Shown one piece after another: positions 35,200 through 48,100 of a stretch of DNA of 64,000 nucleotides (position 1 is the stretch's first letter; each line of letters begins with the position of its first letter). The DNA is from Mermis nigrescens (Eukaryota; Nematoda; Enoplea; Mermithida; Mermithidae). The DNA lies in NCBI GenBank assembly GCA_036768485.1, contig JAVLUZ010000142.1, positions 8,495,863 through 8,559,862 on the forward strand, read 5' to 3'. The notes beneath the pieces were generated by a model, which was given only the letters and a program-made list of their open reading frames with translations, was not told where the DNA came from and made no database searches. Made by a program: the position numbers and the translations under genes.

Positions 35200-36359
35200 G
35201 TGGTCAGCACCGAAATTCTGGGGGGAGTGCAAGATTTTACAAAGGTCAAAAAATAGCCTTAAAAATGGTGGTATGGTGAAGAATACTATTTTCAAACTTT
35301 TCTCGAGCACCGTCCACTGGCATCCAAAAATTGCGAAAAAAATTGAAAAATTATCAAAAATAAATTGTTAATGAAATAAATACAATAAATGATCAGAATT
35401 CATTCAGCTTGCTCAAAAATTATTCCATGTTACAGGTTATAACATGTCAATAGTGTGACAGTCGGTCAAAGCTGATGAACCTGCTCACCATCGAATAACT
35501 CATTTCAGTGAAGTGAGGTTTTTTGAGATGAACTCAAGAACCACTGAACGGATTTTTATGAAATAAAGTGTTTTAGATAGAAAATTTTGGAATAGAACTA
35601 TTTTGCTAAAAAATTATAGTTAGCTTATGTTAACAGTATGCTAGGCTCGAAAAAGTGCTCAAACTTTGCTTGGTCACTACAGTATACAGGTTATGTAAGT
35701 TTCATATTTTGAAAAATAGCAAAATAGTTAGATATTTTTGTGCTCTAAATTTCAACCTCTTTTTGTTTTTTGTGTTTCTGAATAGTTCGTCCTGCAATTT
35801 CAATTTAAGTTTTTTCCAATATGGCTTCCCCTAAAAGGTATGCATTTTACTCGTGCTATTTTTCATATTTTGAAATGTTTAAGCACATTTTAGAAAGTCC
35901 AAAAAAGCTCTTTCGAATGATATCCTATTGGTCTGATTCACTAGAGAATACTAATTTTTCAATATGGCCGCCTTGAAGGCTGTCATACTATAGCTTTTGA
36001 TGTTTTCAGCTATTATTCGGTGAATTTATGACATATTTCAAATTTTTTCAGTAAATAGCTGGAAAATTCAATGTTCTTTCTAATGAAATCTCATGCTCTG
36101 AATTCTTCTAGTTCGTTCAGGAAAGTTTAAAAACCTCAAAATTATTCATTGTATAGTGAAAACGAGGTCTCCCACGCTCACGTGTGCTGCCAAACCGCTT
36201 TGCCGCATCAACAGTTTTAACCACTTTTGTAGCCCGACTCATGTAAATAAAATTCAAAAAGAAAGCCGCAGAGTTGAATGAAACAGACTATAGATACAGT
36301 AATAAGTTTGAAAAACCCGTTGAAACCTAACCTGTTATAAGGAATTATTTATGAAATAT

Positions 36360-36735
36360 GTAATTGAGAAGCCTAAAAACTGGGCAGATCCGAAGATCCG
36401 CCACTGCGCAGTGTTCGGTCGCTTTCGCGAGCCGAGCCAGTGCTCAAGTACCCGAAAATTTGCGATATTCAATCCGGAGATGAAACGTCATCTCGACGGG
36501 TTAAAGCGCAAAAGCTATAAATAGCACGTCCGAGCAGCAAAAACGAGCTGACAGGAAAGTAACCATAACAGCGAAGCTGCTGGGATGGGAAAGCACATCT
36601 GAACAGCGAAACGAGCTGACGGGAAAGCACATCCATAACATCGAAACGAGCTGCTGGGAAAGCACATCCGAACAGCGCTGTCGGGAAATAGCGCATGAGT
36701 TCGATGAATGTGTATATGTGCACCGCACTTACAAA
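36360..36735. repeat. second copy of the 34-bp minisatellite repeat
   Basis: Same flanks as 13090-13520 (GAAGATCCGCCACTGCGCAG; GTGTATATGTGCACCGCACT). Inside are about four to five degenerate units of the 34-bp repeat. Same orientation as the other copy. Confidence 0.8.
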
Positions 36736-37623
36736 TATCAGCAAATATTTTGGGGTGACAAAGTAACGCCCAAGTGTGACCATCTACCCCGAATGACGGA
36801 ACTCGTTTCGTCGAAACAATTGCCGGGGTTGAGTTGGAGGAATTCGACTAAAAATTGTTCGAAAAGCGCAGATTTTGTGTACTTACATGAAACAGGTTTA
36901 CACATTCATGAAACCTCGCCTTTGACGGAGCAAGTCTGTTTTACGCAACCTTATGGTTTTCAAATTTCTCTACGCTATCTGACAGCGTACGGTGAATATG
37001 GATCGATTTAGTGCAATCAGTGGGGAAATTGGTATACAACGTATGATGAAACCTGAAAAGTGGAAACTTATTGCATATTTATTAAGGTAGTTGATAACGG
37101 ATGAATCCTTGCGGTTTTATTCTGAATTTTGGTAACGTTAAGTGGCTGCTTTTAGTAAACGTGGTAAATCATTTAGTAAATAATTATTAACAGAGAGTAA
37201 GTAGACATATTGTGTGGAGCATTTTAGAGTTCTTGCTTGAAGTATTTTAAAGTTTTCTTGCGCGTTTTGTGAGACCTTGGTAATTTTTTAAAGGTTATGT
37301 TTATCCTTGTACATGATTACGAGTGGTTTGACTAATTACTGTATTCACGACAACTGTTGCTAGGTTGTCAGGTTTCGGAGTAACTTGAGAATATAGTATT
37401 TTCAGAATACTAAGATCAGAAAAGCGATTTTTTTCGCTCAGTACTCAGAACATATTGAAAGAAAGCGCGGAAAAAATTTCATCCGTCTATGATCAATATT
37501 ACAAAAGCCGTGGGTTTCGTTCATTAGCGTCTTTCCGACCGACCTAAGCAAGCATCTTCTCGACCTTAGTATTTGAAGATTCAAACAGCTGAATGCAGAA
37601 TCACATGCAGATACCCAATTTAC

Positions 37624-37770
37624 GTCGACCTAAGCATCTATACATCGACCTAAGCATCTATACATCGACCTAAGCATTTATACATCGGCCTTATACATCG
37701 ATCTAAGCATCTACCTATACATCGATCTAAGCATCTATACATCGACCTAAGCATCTATACATCAACCTCA
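37624..37770. repeat. 20-bp minisatellite
   Basis: About seven copies of TATACATCGACCTAAGCATC, partly degenerate (one 16-bp short unit). AT-rich flanks; no coding potential. Confidence 0.85.
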
Positions 37771-38836
37771 ACAAGAGCGACCTCCACCTAAGCAGCTTAA
37801 AACACCTTTTCAGATATACTAAGCCTAAACCTAAGTATAATAGAAGCAAAAACTTAGATTTTTACATATCTTGTCAAGTAAAACCGAAAAAAACATGCAA
37901 AAAATATGGGAATTTTTTTAAGTTTTTTAAAATTTCAAACAGCTTTTCGCGCCTTTTTTCTTTCTTCTCCTTCATTGCTATGCTTCCTCCCGTAATTTCA
38001 GCCCATATTATTTATTTCTGACAAATGTGTAAGTCCTTGGATCGAGCCGTTTAATCGTCCCACCCAACACTCATATAGAGAGTTGCCTGCAACTTTGCCA
38101 GTATGGCTCAGATTTTCACCAAATTTTTTTCCGCGCTTCAATTTATCATGTTCTACCATTTTGGCAAAAAAATTTTGGCATTCCATATTCGTTTTGCTCT
38201 TTTTCTAAAAGTACTATATTCTTAAGTTTAGCCGCAGTGTTCCTACCATTTTCACAGTTTCTTGATTTTTTGGAAGTTTTTCACTCCTATGCTTAACCAC
38301 AGGGTGGCAGTTTTTAGAACTTGCATAGGGTCGCCAAGTTAGGGGCTTTCCCCCGTTTTATTTAAGGGTTTTTTTGAGGCCGTTGGAGGCATTTTTTTGC
38401 GATGAGGTTTTTCCATTGGTTAGGGCTTTTCCAAGGCAATTTGAGGTAAAAATTAGGGTTGTTTTTGAAGAGCACTTAGCAAAGATTTGGAACAATAAAA
38501 TAAAAAGACTTGCTAAGGATTCAGAAAGTTTGTTATCGATGGTACTTGTGTGTAAATTTCTTAATCGTCTGTCGTTTTGATGCAAATGAGACTGTCAATT
38601 TCGGCCACCTAGAGTACTATGCTCACAATGCACTGTAGAAAGTACGGGCCTGCGATTGTGCATTTATGCCTACTAGTTTGCCACTTCTTAGTGCGTACTA
38701 CCGTTATCGTTCATTCCTTTAAAAGCATAATGCGTTTGTTCATATTTATTATGCAGTTCTTTCGCAATTTCGTGGCTTTGACACGCCAGTTGTATTCATT
38801 TCATTTTAATGCAGGCCAAGTATACATCGGCCACAC

Positions 38837-39116
38837 ATGCTTTCTGATAAAATATTAAGTGTTACTCTACAAAACTTACTGGAGTTGGAAGACAAATTAG
38901 AAGCTGCCACGCGTTTTAAACAGATCTGTGAAACTTTCGATAAGAACGAGAAAAATTTTTCTGACGATTACGAAGCCGAAAAGTTTCTATGGACGTTATT
39001 AGATCCATTAGAATTTGCCAAAAACTACCGGAAGAAGGATTACGTTGACCGAAAGCTATCTCAGTTGAAGTGGTTTATTGCAGGAGGAATAAGTCTTGAT
39101 GAATACGAACAGAAAG
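38837..39116 (+). CDS. UBR3: UBR3 exon 1 (start codon likely)
   Basis: 93 codons from ATG 38837 encode an acidic helical region ending [17 protein letters not shown], matching the stretch just before the UBR box in UBR3. The donor is GTATAT. An acceptor-like TTTTAATGCAG ends at 38814 with the frame open from there, so translation could begin further upstream; the ATG is preferred because the length before the UBR box is about right. Confidence 0.82.
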
Positions 39117-42100
39117 GTATATACTGTCTTTTGTCAGCTTATTTTTGTTTCCGTTTTTTCAATGTTATTTTTATTTTTGTAATAATTTTTGTAAGACGAG
39201 CGAAATTAATGAAGTCTTCCATTAATTGAGCTCTATATGGTGTCCTTCTGATGCTAAAAGTTTATTGGCATACTGTGAGTGTAACTGTAGTCGATATCAC
39301 TGTGCAAAGCATAGTTTCCCAAGGTCCAGAGTTGAGGAATGGGTTAGATCTTAAAATGAGGGACCAGTAAATTAAGTGGTGTTCATTATTAGCCGACACT
39401 GTTTATGCACGAAGATCTCCGGAAAAGTCATTGTATGAGCGAACAATTTTTTGTAGATAATTGAATATACACATTTTTACATACTATCAGTGCGTGACCT
39501 GCATTTACTTGATAATTTCGTCTGAATTTAGTTGATAATTTCGGCGCGAAGCGTTGAAATTTCTATTAACTTTTGATGGAATTTACACGTAAAACTCGAC
39601 TGAGAAAGCTAAAATAACTTGTACTACAAAATCAGAAATATTACATAAATTATAATATGCCGATTAAATCTTGTAGTAAGCAACGCTGCGCTTATAAATT
39701 CAATGCAACATCAAGACAAATTAGTCTATTTTACCTTTGAACGGCAAAAAAGGGCAAAATTATTGAATAGTATATACTTATTTTTGCATAAAATCTTTAA
39801 AAACAGTAGAAATAGATACAAAAGATATTTGAATCTGCACATAGATGTCTAGATTACAGAAAGATTGATTTTGGAGTGTTTAATGCCCCTTCTCAATACT
39901 AATACTAATTATAATACTTTATTCGGAAAAAAACACAAGGGTAAAACAAAAGTCGCAAGGAAAATAAAATAAAATGCGAAATGTCCTGGACACACAGGCA
40001 AATAGATTGCGCTCACGTGTGCCCCATCAAAAAATTCCCGAAATCAACCTTTTTCAAATTTCTCTCAAATGTCTCAACATTTGGTGAACTTCGAATATAT
40101 TGTGGAAGATCGTTTCAAATTCTAGCTGATCCAGTAGCAAAACAATACTTCTTACAATCGAAATTTTTCTAAATAGATCTGATTTGCAAATGCATTTCTA
40201 GTACGCGAATGACCATAAAACTTATAAAAATCTTCAGAAGGCAAGAGATTATTGTGAATAATATTATACGTAACAATTAAATCAAAATAAATTCTACGGA
40301 ATTCAAGCCTCTCTAAATTTAAAGCTTTTAACTTTTCATCATAAGAAAGTCTCATATATCCAATTAACCTTTTAGTAAATTTTCGCTGTACCCGTTCAAC
40401 CCTGTTGATAAATATACAGTATATTAGATATACAGCTGTAAATATACAGCTAAATACAATATATTAGCGATATTCGGCGCGAATCGCCGATAATTTTTCG
40501 GAACTTCCCTAAAAATAATTTTAAAAACGTTAAAATTACTACCACTTTGCCCCAGAAAGCATTGTTTTTTGTCCAAGGTCCGTTTGTACGTGTACAAAGA
40601 TAGTCCACAAAAGACTTTGTACATTTTGTATACACAAATTTTTGGGTCCATAATATGGTACAGTAGCGATATTAGTGTGGTAAAAACAGAGTTGTTTGAC
40701 CTTAAGTAGTGTATTTCAGCTAATTTCTGGGTCTCTGAGGGCAAAAATCACTAAAAATCGTCTTACAATGACGCGAAGCGCCAAAAAATTTGACTTTTTT
40801 CCTTTCGAATGCAATTTCTGCCATTATTAAAATATGTAGAACACACAAATTACTCATCCGAAAAGTTTTGCAAAAATTAGACCTTTTTTGCAAATTTTGA
40901 CTTACCAAAAATCTTTGTACATGTACAAAGACGGTCCCGAAAAGTCTTTGTACATCGGGAAAAATCTTTGCCGAATACAGAAAAACCATTCCAGAAAGTA
41001 TTTTAACATTGTGCAAAGATGGCTCCGAAAATGAATGCACGAGCCAAAATCGATTTTTGGCTAAACATGCATTTTTTGGCTATTTTTAGGTGCCTTTTTT
41101 GCGATTTTCGGCCAAAAAATGGTGGTCATTTACTCCCCTAAAAATGGCCTAAAACCATACGTGCAGCAATGGGCTTTGAGGAATTCTCCACCCAAGGTTG
41201 GACGTCCTCCCCACAGCCCCCTAAATCAGAAAATTTTGACCCACCTCCCCCATTTTTGGCGAAAACCTGCGCTTTTTGGCTATTTTTTATGTCTTTTTGC
41301 CACTTTTAGCCGAAAATTGGAGTACCTTCTCTCCCCTAAAAATGGCCTGGAAACTTAAATGTAACAGGGGGTTTGGGTGATCCCTCATCCGCGCTTGTAC
41401 GCTCCCACCCTCTGTCAGAAAATTTTTGACTACACTCCTCCCATTTTTAGCGAAAACTTGCGATTTTTGGCTATTTTTGGGTGTTTTTGCTATTTTTGGC
41501 CTAACATTGGAGTCGTTTACCCTCCTTCTTCTAAAAATGGCCAGGGACCCCTTACCCTAAATTTCCAGCCGTCACATGCATGCCGAGGACCCCTCTCCTG
41601 AAATGTTGAGCTGTTACCAGTGATCGGACCGAGGCCTCGGCCCGCCTCGGCCTCGGCAAGCCTCGGCGTTTTTTGAAGCATCGGCCTCGGCGCCGAGGGC
41701 GAAGCTGAAAAGTGCCGAGGCGCCGAGGCTTAAAATCAAATTTGAATAAGTTTAATATGTCCGTTGAATATTAACTATTTAGAATGCATCTGCAGTACAA
41801 AGGCTATTTTTTACCTATAGACTTTTCTTGTGGTTTCAGTCGCGTACCCAGTTACACAAAGTTACATACAGCAAAGTGCCAATTGATTATTCATGTGATG
41901 ACTAAGTTTTAATTCTCATGCTTGCTACATGGATCGGAAACACACATTTCCGAAAGGAGGGGTGAGGGAGGTTTATTACTCCCTCTCAGGGTCACAGTCA
42001 GACGATTTTTGGTGAAAACCTTTTGAATATTTTTGAACCTAATTTTTACTATGGCAAAAGTGCAGCTAACTATTAGAATTTCCCGAAGTGATAGAGTATT

Positions 42101-45100
42101 TTTGAATGTAAGCAAGAGTAAATAGACAAACTGTCACTATAAAACATGCATGTAACAGCTCAAACTTTTCGGGAGGGGCTCCTCGGCATACATGTAACGG
42201 CTAGAAATTTTGGGTAGGGGATTAGCGACTCTAATTCTATGTCAAAAATGGCAAAAGCACCTAAAATAGCCAACAAAGCGCAAATTTTCGCCAAAAATGG
42301 GGAGGTACACTGTTTTTTTTGTACGAGCCTCTTTGTACATGTACAAAGATCTCCGGAAAAGTCTTTGTACGAGCAAAAATTTTTTGTAAATATAACGTAT
42401 ACATATGCAATTGAATGTACACATTTTTACATACTACTAGATTGTTATCCGTGACCCGCACTCTTCGCAAAAGTGTAACTTTGTCCTAAATTCAGCTAGT
42501 TATATTAGTTTGGCCCGAAACGCCACAATTTTCATGAGTCTTAGGTTGAAATTACGCATAAAATTCGACTCAGCAAGTTAAAATGAATTTCGTTACACAA
42601 TTATAAATAATAAGCGGTTGCAATTTGCTGACTGAATCTCATAATAGACACCAATTTGCTGATGAATTTAATGCAACACAAAGATAAAAGAGTCAAATTT
42701 ATCTTCAAACAGCAGAAAACAGTGCAAAGTTGTTTAATAGTTCTTTTTTCTGCATAAAATCTTTATAAAACAGTGGAAATAGATGTAAAAGATGCTTCAA
42801 TCTGTACAAAGATGCTAACAGATAGATTTTGGAGTGTTAAATGCCCGCGCTTGGAGCTAAATAGAATGTAATTATGATACTCGGCGCGAAGCGCCGATAA
42901 TTTTTAGAAATTTTGCTAAAAAATACTCCAAAAACGTTAAAATTACTATTACTTTGCCCAAAAAGTCTTTGTACATTGTACAAAGATGGCTCCGAAAATC
43001 TTTGTACGAGCCTCAAAATCTTTGTCTCGTACAAAAAAAAAACAGTGGGAGGGTGGGTCAAAATTTTCTGACGTTGGAGGGAAGGGTTAGGGGAGGACGT
43101 CCAACCCTGGGTAAGTGGGGAATTCCCCAAAGCCCTTCCTGTTACACGTATGGTTTTCGGCCATTTTTATGGGAGAGGGCGCAAATGATTACGAATTTTC
43201 GGCCGAAAATCGCAAAAACGCACCTAAAAATGGCCAATAAATGCAGGTTTTGCCAAAAATCTATTTTGGCTCGTGCATTTTTGGAGCCATTTTTATACAA
43301 TGTTAAAATACTTTCTTGGACAAAGTGATATTAATTATATCGTTTTTCAGTATTTTTTTTAGGAAATTCCAAAAAATTTTCGGCGCTTCGCGCAAAATAT
43401 CGCTAATATACTGTATTCAGATTGAAGCAGAGGCATTAAACATTCAAAAATCAATTTTTGTGTAATCTAGGCATCTTTATGCAGATTTAAATATCTTTTG
43501 TATCCATTTATACTGTTTTTAATAATTTTATGCAAAACAAGTACTATTTAATAACTCAGCACATTTAGCCGTTCAAAGATAAAATTGACTAATTTATCCT
43601 GATGTTGCATTGGATTTCTAAGCACAGTAGTGCTTATTACAAGATTTAATTGGCATATTACAATATCTGTAATATTTCTGATTTTGTAGTACAAGTTGTT
43701 TTAGCTTTCTCAGTCAAGTTTTATGTGTAAATTTCATCAAAAGCTCATAAAAATTTCGGCGCTTCGCGCCAAATAATCTTATGAACTATATCCAGGCCGA
43801 ATTATCACATTTAGGACCACGGTTTTTTGTATTTGGCAAAGATTTTTCATAATGTACAGAGACTTTTCAGGACTGTCTTTGTACATCCACAAAGATTTTT
43901 GGAGAGACAAAAACTGTAAAAAGGTGTAAAATTCCCGAAAATTTTCGGCGCATCAGTAATTGTCTGTCCTATATATCTTTAAAATAGTAGAATTTGCATT
44001 TAGAATGGAAAAAATGTCAAATATTCAGAAACCCAGGAATTCGCTAAGATACGCTACCGAAGGTCGAAAACCCCTGTTTTACCACACTAAATCGCTACTG
44101 TACCATACTATAATAGTACACAAAAATTTGCATGTACAAAATGTTCAAAGACTTTTGGATACCATCTTTGTACACGTAAAAAGGTATCTTGCACAAAAAA
44201 ACACTGTTTAGGACTGCATGCCGGTTGCAGGTCACACACTGGCAGTATGTAAAAATGTGTATGTTTAAAAATATATTTATATAAAATATCTACAAAAATT
44301 TGTTCGCTCGTACAAAGACACTACTTAATTTACTGGTCCCCCATTTGGGGTTTTCACCCTTCCCTCAACTCTGGACCTTGGGAAACTATGATCGGAAAGT
44401 ACAGTGCAGTTTCTGTCATATTACCTACCACACCAGAATTGGATGACTGAAAAAGCGTTTTTAAACATGCATTACTGCAAAAGCGAGCACAACAATGGCT
44501 ACAGTTCTGTCTTTACTTAACTTATTTCGTTTGTTCGTTTATTTCTTTGACATTGTTTTCTTATTTATGTATGGTAATAAAAGTTTTTAAGTGCTTGTTC
44601 AGCCATATTTTTTATCAACTTTTCCAAGTCTTCAACGGCAACTTGTTAAATTAAGTATGCTTTCATTCTGCTGACTTTATTCAATAAATTCTTCACACAT
44701 TTAATCTACTATTATTGAAAATGACATTCGATAAAGTGTTTAATATTACGATTATTCTCTAGCTCATGTGCATACAAAATATTCTAAGAGCACTATTTAT
44801 GGGTATAGGTATATAAGCTTGACCCTCGGCATTACCCTCGGCCTCGGCCTCGGCCTCGGCCGAGGCAAGGATTTTGAGGCGCCTCGGCCTCGGCCGAGGC
44901 CGAGGGTCCAAAAAGTACCCTCGGTCCGATCACTGGCTGTTACATGCATGTGTTATATATAGTGATAATTTGTCCATTTACTCTTGCTTACATTCAAAAA
45001 TACTGGATCACTTTATGAAATTCTATTAGTTAAGTGCGTTTTTGCCACAGTAAAAATTAAGTTCAAAAAAATTCAAAAGGCTTTCACCAAAAATCGTCTG

Positions 45101-48100
45101 ACAGTGACTTTAGTCTTGAATGCTGAGGAGGGGGATAATACCCCCTCACCCCCTATGGGAATGTGTGGTGCAAAGCCGAAAGTATACTACAGAATACACT
45201 TGAATCACTGGATTTTGTCTAGATCAAACTCAGTGCCCTGTTCTACAAAGCTGGATTATAAAAGTTGGAATTAGTTTGGGCAGCGTACAGACGTGCACAG
45301 CATGGGACCCCGGGGGATTGAAATTCAAAAGTGCCTTTTTCGGGCCCAAAAATGGTGAGAACGCGTCAAAAACACCGTTTTTCGGCGTTTCTGATGATTT
45401 TTTATCTTTCTAAAGCACAAGAACACAAAAAATCCGAAGATCGAAAGAATTGCACAAAATATTGTTAAAACGTGAGTGAATAGCGCGAAGCACCTGAAAT
45501 TTGTCACTTTCGAGCAAATAAATAGCTAAAAACGCTTAAAAACTCACCTTTTTTACGAATAACTATTGAAAAATTGTGAATTCTGGGGGATGAAAAAATT
45601 TGGGGTTGAGCTCCGAAGATGATGTGTGGCATACATGCACACGGTCAAAATTTCTGGGATAGGGGTAGACTGGGTTTCCTTGGAGGGGGAATGGGTAATT
45701 TTTCACCTATTTAATATTAAATTTTGACAAATTTTGATACTTATTTCTTTTTATTTCATTTTTCATGAATATTTATGGCCAAATTTGCATGAAAACAGTA
45801 ATGATAAGGGCGATTATATATATATGACCATTAACATCAAAAATATACAAAATAATGGAAGAAAATTGCCTGGATGAATTAATTGGATAGGCTGCTGCTC
45901 GAAAAATTAGTATAATGTACCGGAAACTATACTGCTGGACGTTATTAAACGCTTTTTCGTAATTCGAGCAACAGGTTTGGTCCCAAACGGCCTGAGGTGG
46001 ATATGCTTCCGAAAAGTTGTGGTAGAAGGGACATTTCTTATAACCCACAGTGTGCATGTGTGATGTATGGTAGTTTAGTACAGTTGCTAACTACGAACAT
46101 TTACAAAAACAACATTAATACGACATTGAAATTAGAATTTAGTGTTTAAAGTAGAGTGTTCATTGTTCTCTGCTCTGAAGGTCATTTTTGGGTTATGAAG
46201 AACCTACAAATTTTGAGGATCAGAATCCAAATCTTCCGGATTTCGTCGCAGACCCCGTTGAAGGACACATATTCACACATGGGCGTGGGTGGGTTTGGGG
46301 AAGGGGGTTTGTACCCCCTAGAAGTTGAAAAACCCCCCAGAAATCAAAATACCCCCCAGAAAAATTTTTTTTGCTTTTTTAGCAATTTTTTGATGCCATT
46401 GGATAGTGCTCGATGAGAAACGTCGAAAAATGGTGTTTTTTTCGCCATACGACCACTTTTAAGACCATTTTTTTGACCTTTAAAAATTTTTTCACCCCCT
46501 CCAGAAATTTTTTCACCCCCCCAGAATTTTGGTGCTGCCCACCTTCCTCTCATTTAAAATTGTAAGATGCGAAGTAAAGTAGTTGTCAGTCTAATATGTA
46601 ATTGATAGTTCGTATGAATGGTGCTTATAATTGCACTTGTATTTAGTTCGACAGTATAACAATGCTGTATTCTGTGGTCTTGTATGGACACAAAATTACT
46701 TGGCTTATCGTTGCCGCACATGCGCTAATACTCCTTCAATGTCGTTATGTGCCGATTGCTTTCTTGGTGGCAATCACAATGGCCATGATTTCAACATGTT
46801 TAAGTCGCAAGCTGGTGGTGCATGCGACTGTGGTGACGGACGCGTTATGTTGGAAAGCGGGTATATACAGTGTTTGTGCGATATTAATTGTGGGCTTTTC
46901 AGAAATTTTTTCTGTCATCCTCTCCGCAGCAAAACCAATTTAACTTAGTGCAGTTTTTCACATGCTGTACTACAGTATGTCGCGAAATGATAGGCCCGAT
47001 TTAGAAATCAAATTCAAGGTTCGATAGAAAAATCATTAATTACCTCTACCTTCTAGAGCATTCAATCTTCGGATTGTATAAAGTAGCTACACATTACAAA
47101 AAAAGACTTTTCCATGAGTATTTCTGGATGAGATCTATGTAGGTGAAGTTGTGAAGAATTGAAAGGAAATGCTCATGCACATGAAGTCGGAAATCAGTTC
47201 TGCAAAAACAGTATCGAAAAATCTGCATTTGTTGGTATTGAATCAGAATTGTGGTACATAATTAATGGAAGTCGACTGTGTACTTGAGGCAGCTTCTTGA
47301 AGCTCAGGGCAGTCATACGGATTCTTAAATCAATATAGTTGTAATAACCGTAAAACTGACATACACTCTGTTTCTGATCATGATAAATTAAGCTGTGCAC
47401 ATAAAACTATGATAATAAAACAGGGTGGCCACTCACCCGGGAATCCGGGAAACCTGGAAAAGCCCGGGAATTTTTTGGCACCCGGGAAACCCGGAAAAAC
47501 CCGGGATTTTCGTCAAGAAATTTAGTTTGAACTCAGTTCTTGGAGGCCAAAAATATTGAATTAATAGTACAATGTTACATTTTTATCGCTTTTAGTATCA
47601 TACTAGTTTACGCGTTTTTATATTTTATCATGCAGCATTTATTTCCGTTTTTCTTCTCGCCCATTGTCACATCGTTGATTGCTATTTGTGTATTCTCTTT
47701 CTTTGATATAGCTAGTAAGTAGCTATTTGTACTATTGTTCGCTAAGACGTTTTTGCAACAGTGTTTTTTGTACTCGGCAAAGATTTATGTACAAAGACTT
47801 TTCGGGACCGTCTTTGTACATGTACAAAGATTTTTGGGAAGATTAAAAATGCAGAAAATGTCTGAAAGTCGTAAAAATTTTCGTCGCTTAGCGCCGAAAT
47901 GAATAATTGTGTGTTCTATATATCTTTATAATGGCAGAGATTGCATTTCGAAGATAAATGTCAAATTTTTCGGCGCTTCGCGCCGTTTTAATACGATTCT
48001 TAGTGATTTTTGCCCTTAGAGACTCAGAAATTGGCTAAAATACCCTATCAAAAGTCGAACAACTCTGTTTTTGGGAAGATTTTTGGGAAGACAAAAACTG

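Larger units (their letters stand above)
32182..38836. other. intergenic region ARPC2-UBR3
   Basis: It is filled with repeats: MITEs of the CATACCTGGGCG family (about 32675-32912, 34202-34424, 34930-35199), a second copy of the 34-bp minisatellite repeat (36360-36735) and a 20-bp minisatellite (37624-37770). A 68-codon open frame at 38374-38580 just upstream of UBR3 resembles nothing I know. I see nothing interpretable in 35400-36300. Confidence 0.6.

Noticed and set aside
37624..37770. Possible CRISPR array (regular short repeats)
   Set aside because: Units are directly adjacent 20-mers with no unique spacers, in an animal genome; it is a minisatellite.
39312..44395. Inverted GGTCCAGAGTTGAGG ends as one 5-kb element
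   Set aside because: The right-hand copy lies inside the hAT 41618-44935, which has its own TSD, so the two ends do not belong to one insertion.
46631..46948. Treating the whole open frame over the UBR box as one exon
   Set aside because: Homology stops at the GTATAT donor (46861) and resumes in phase at 51016; the tail after the donor is intron read-through.
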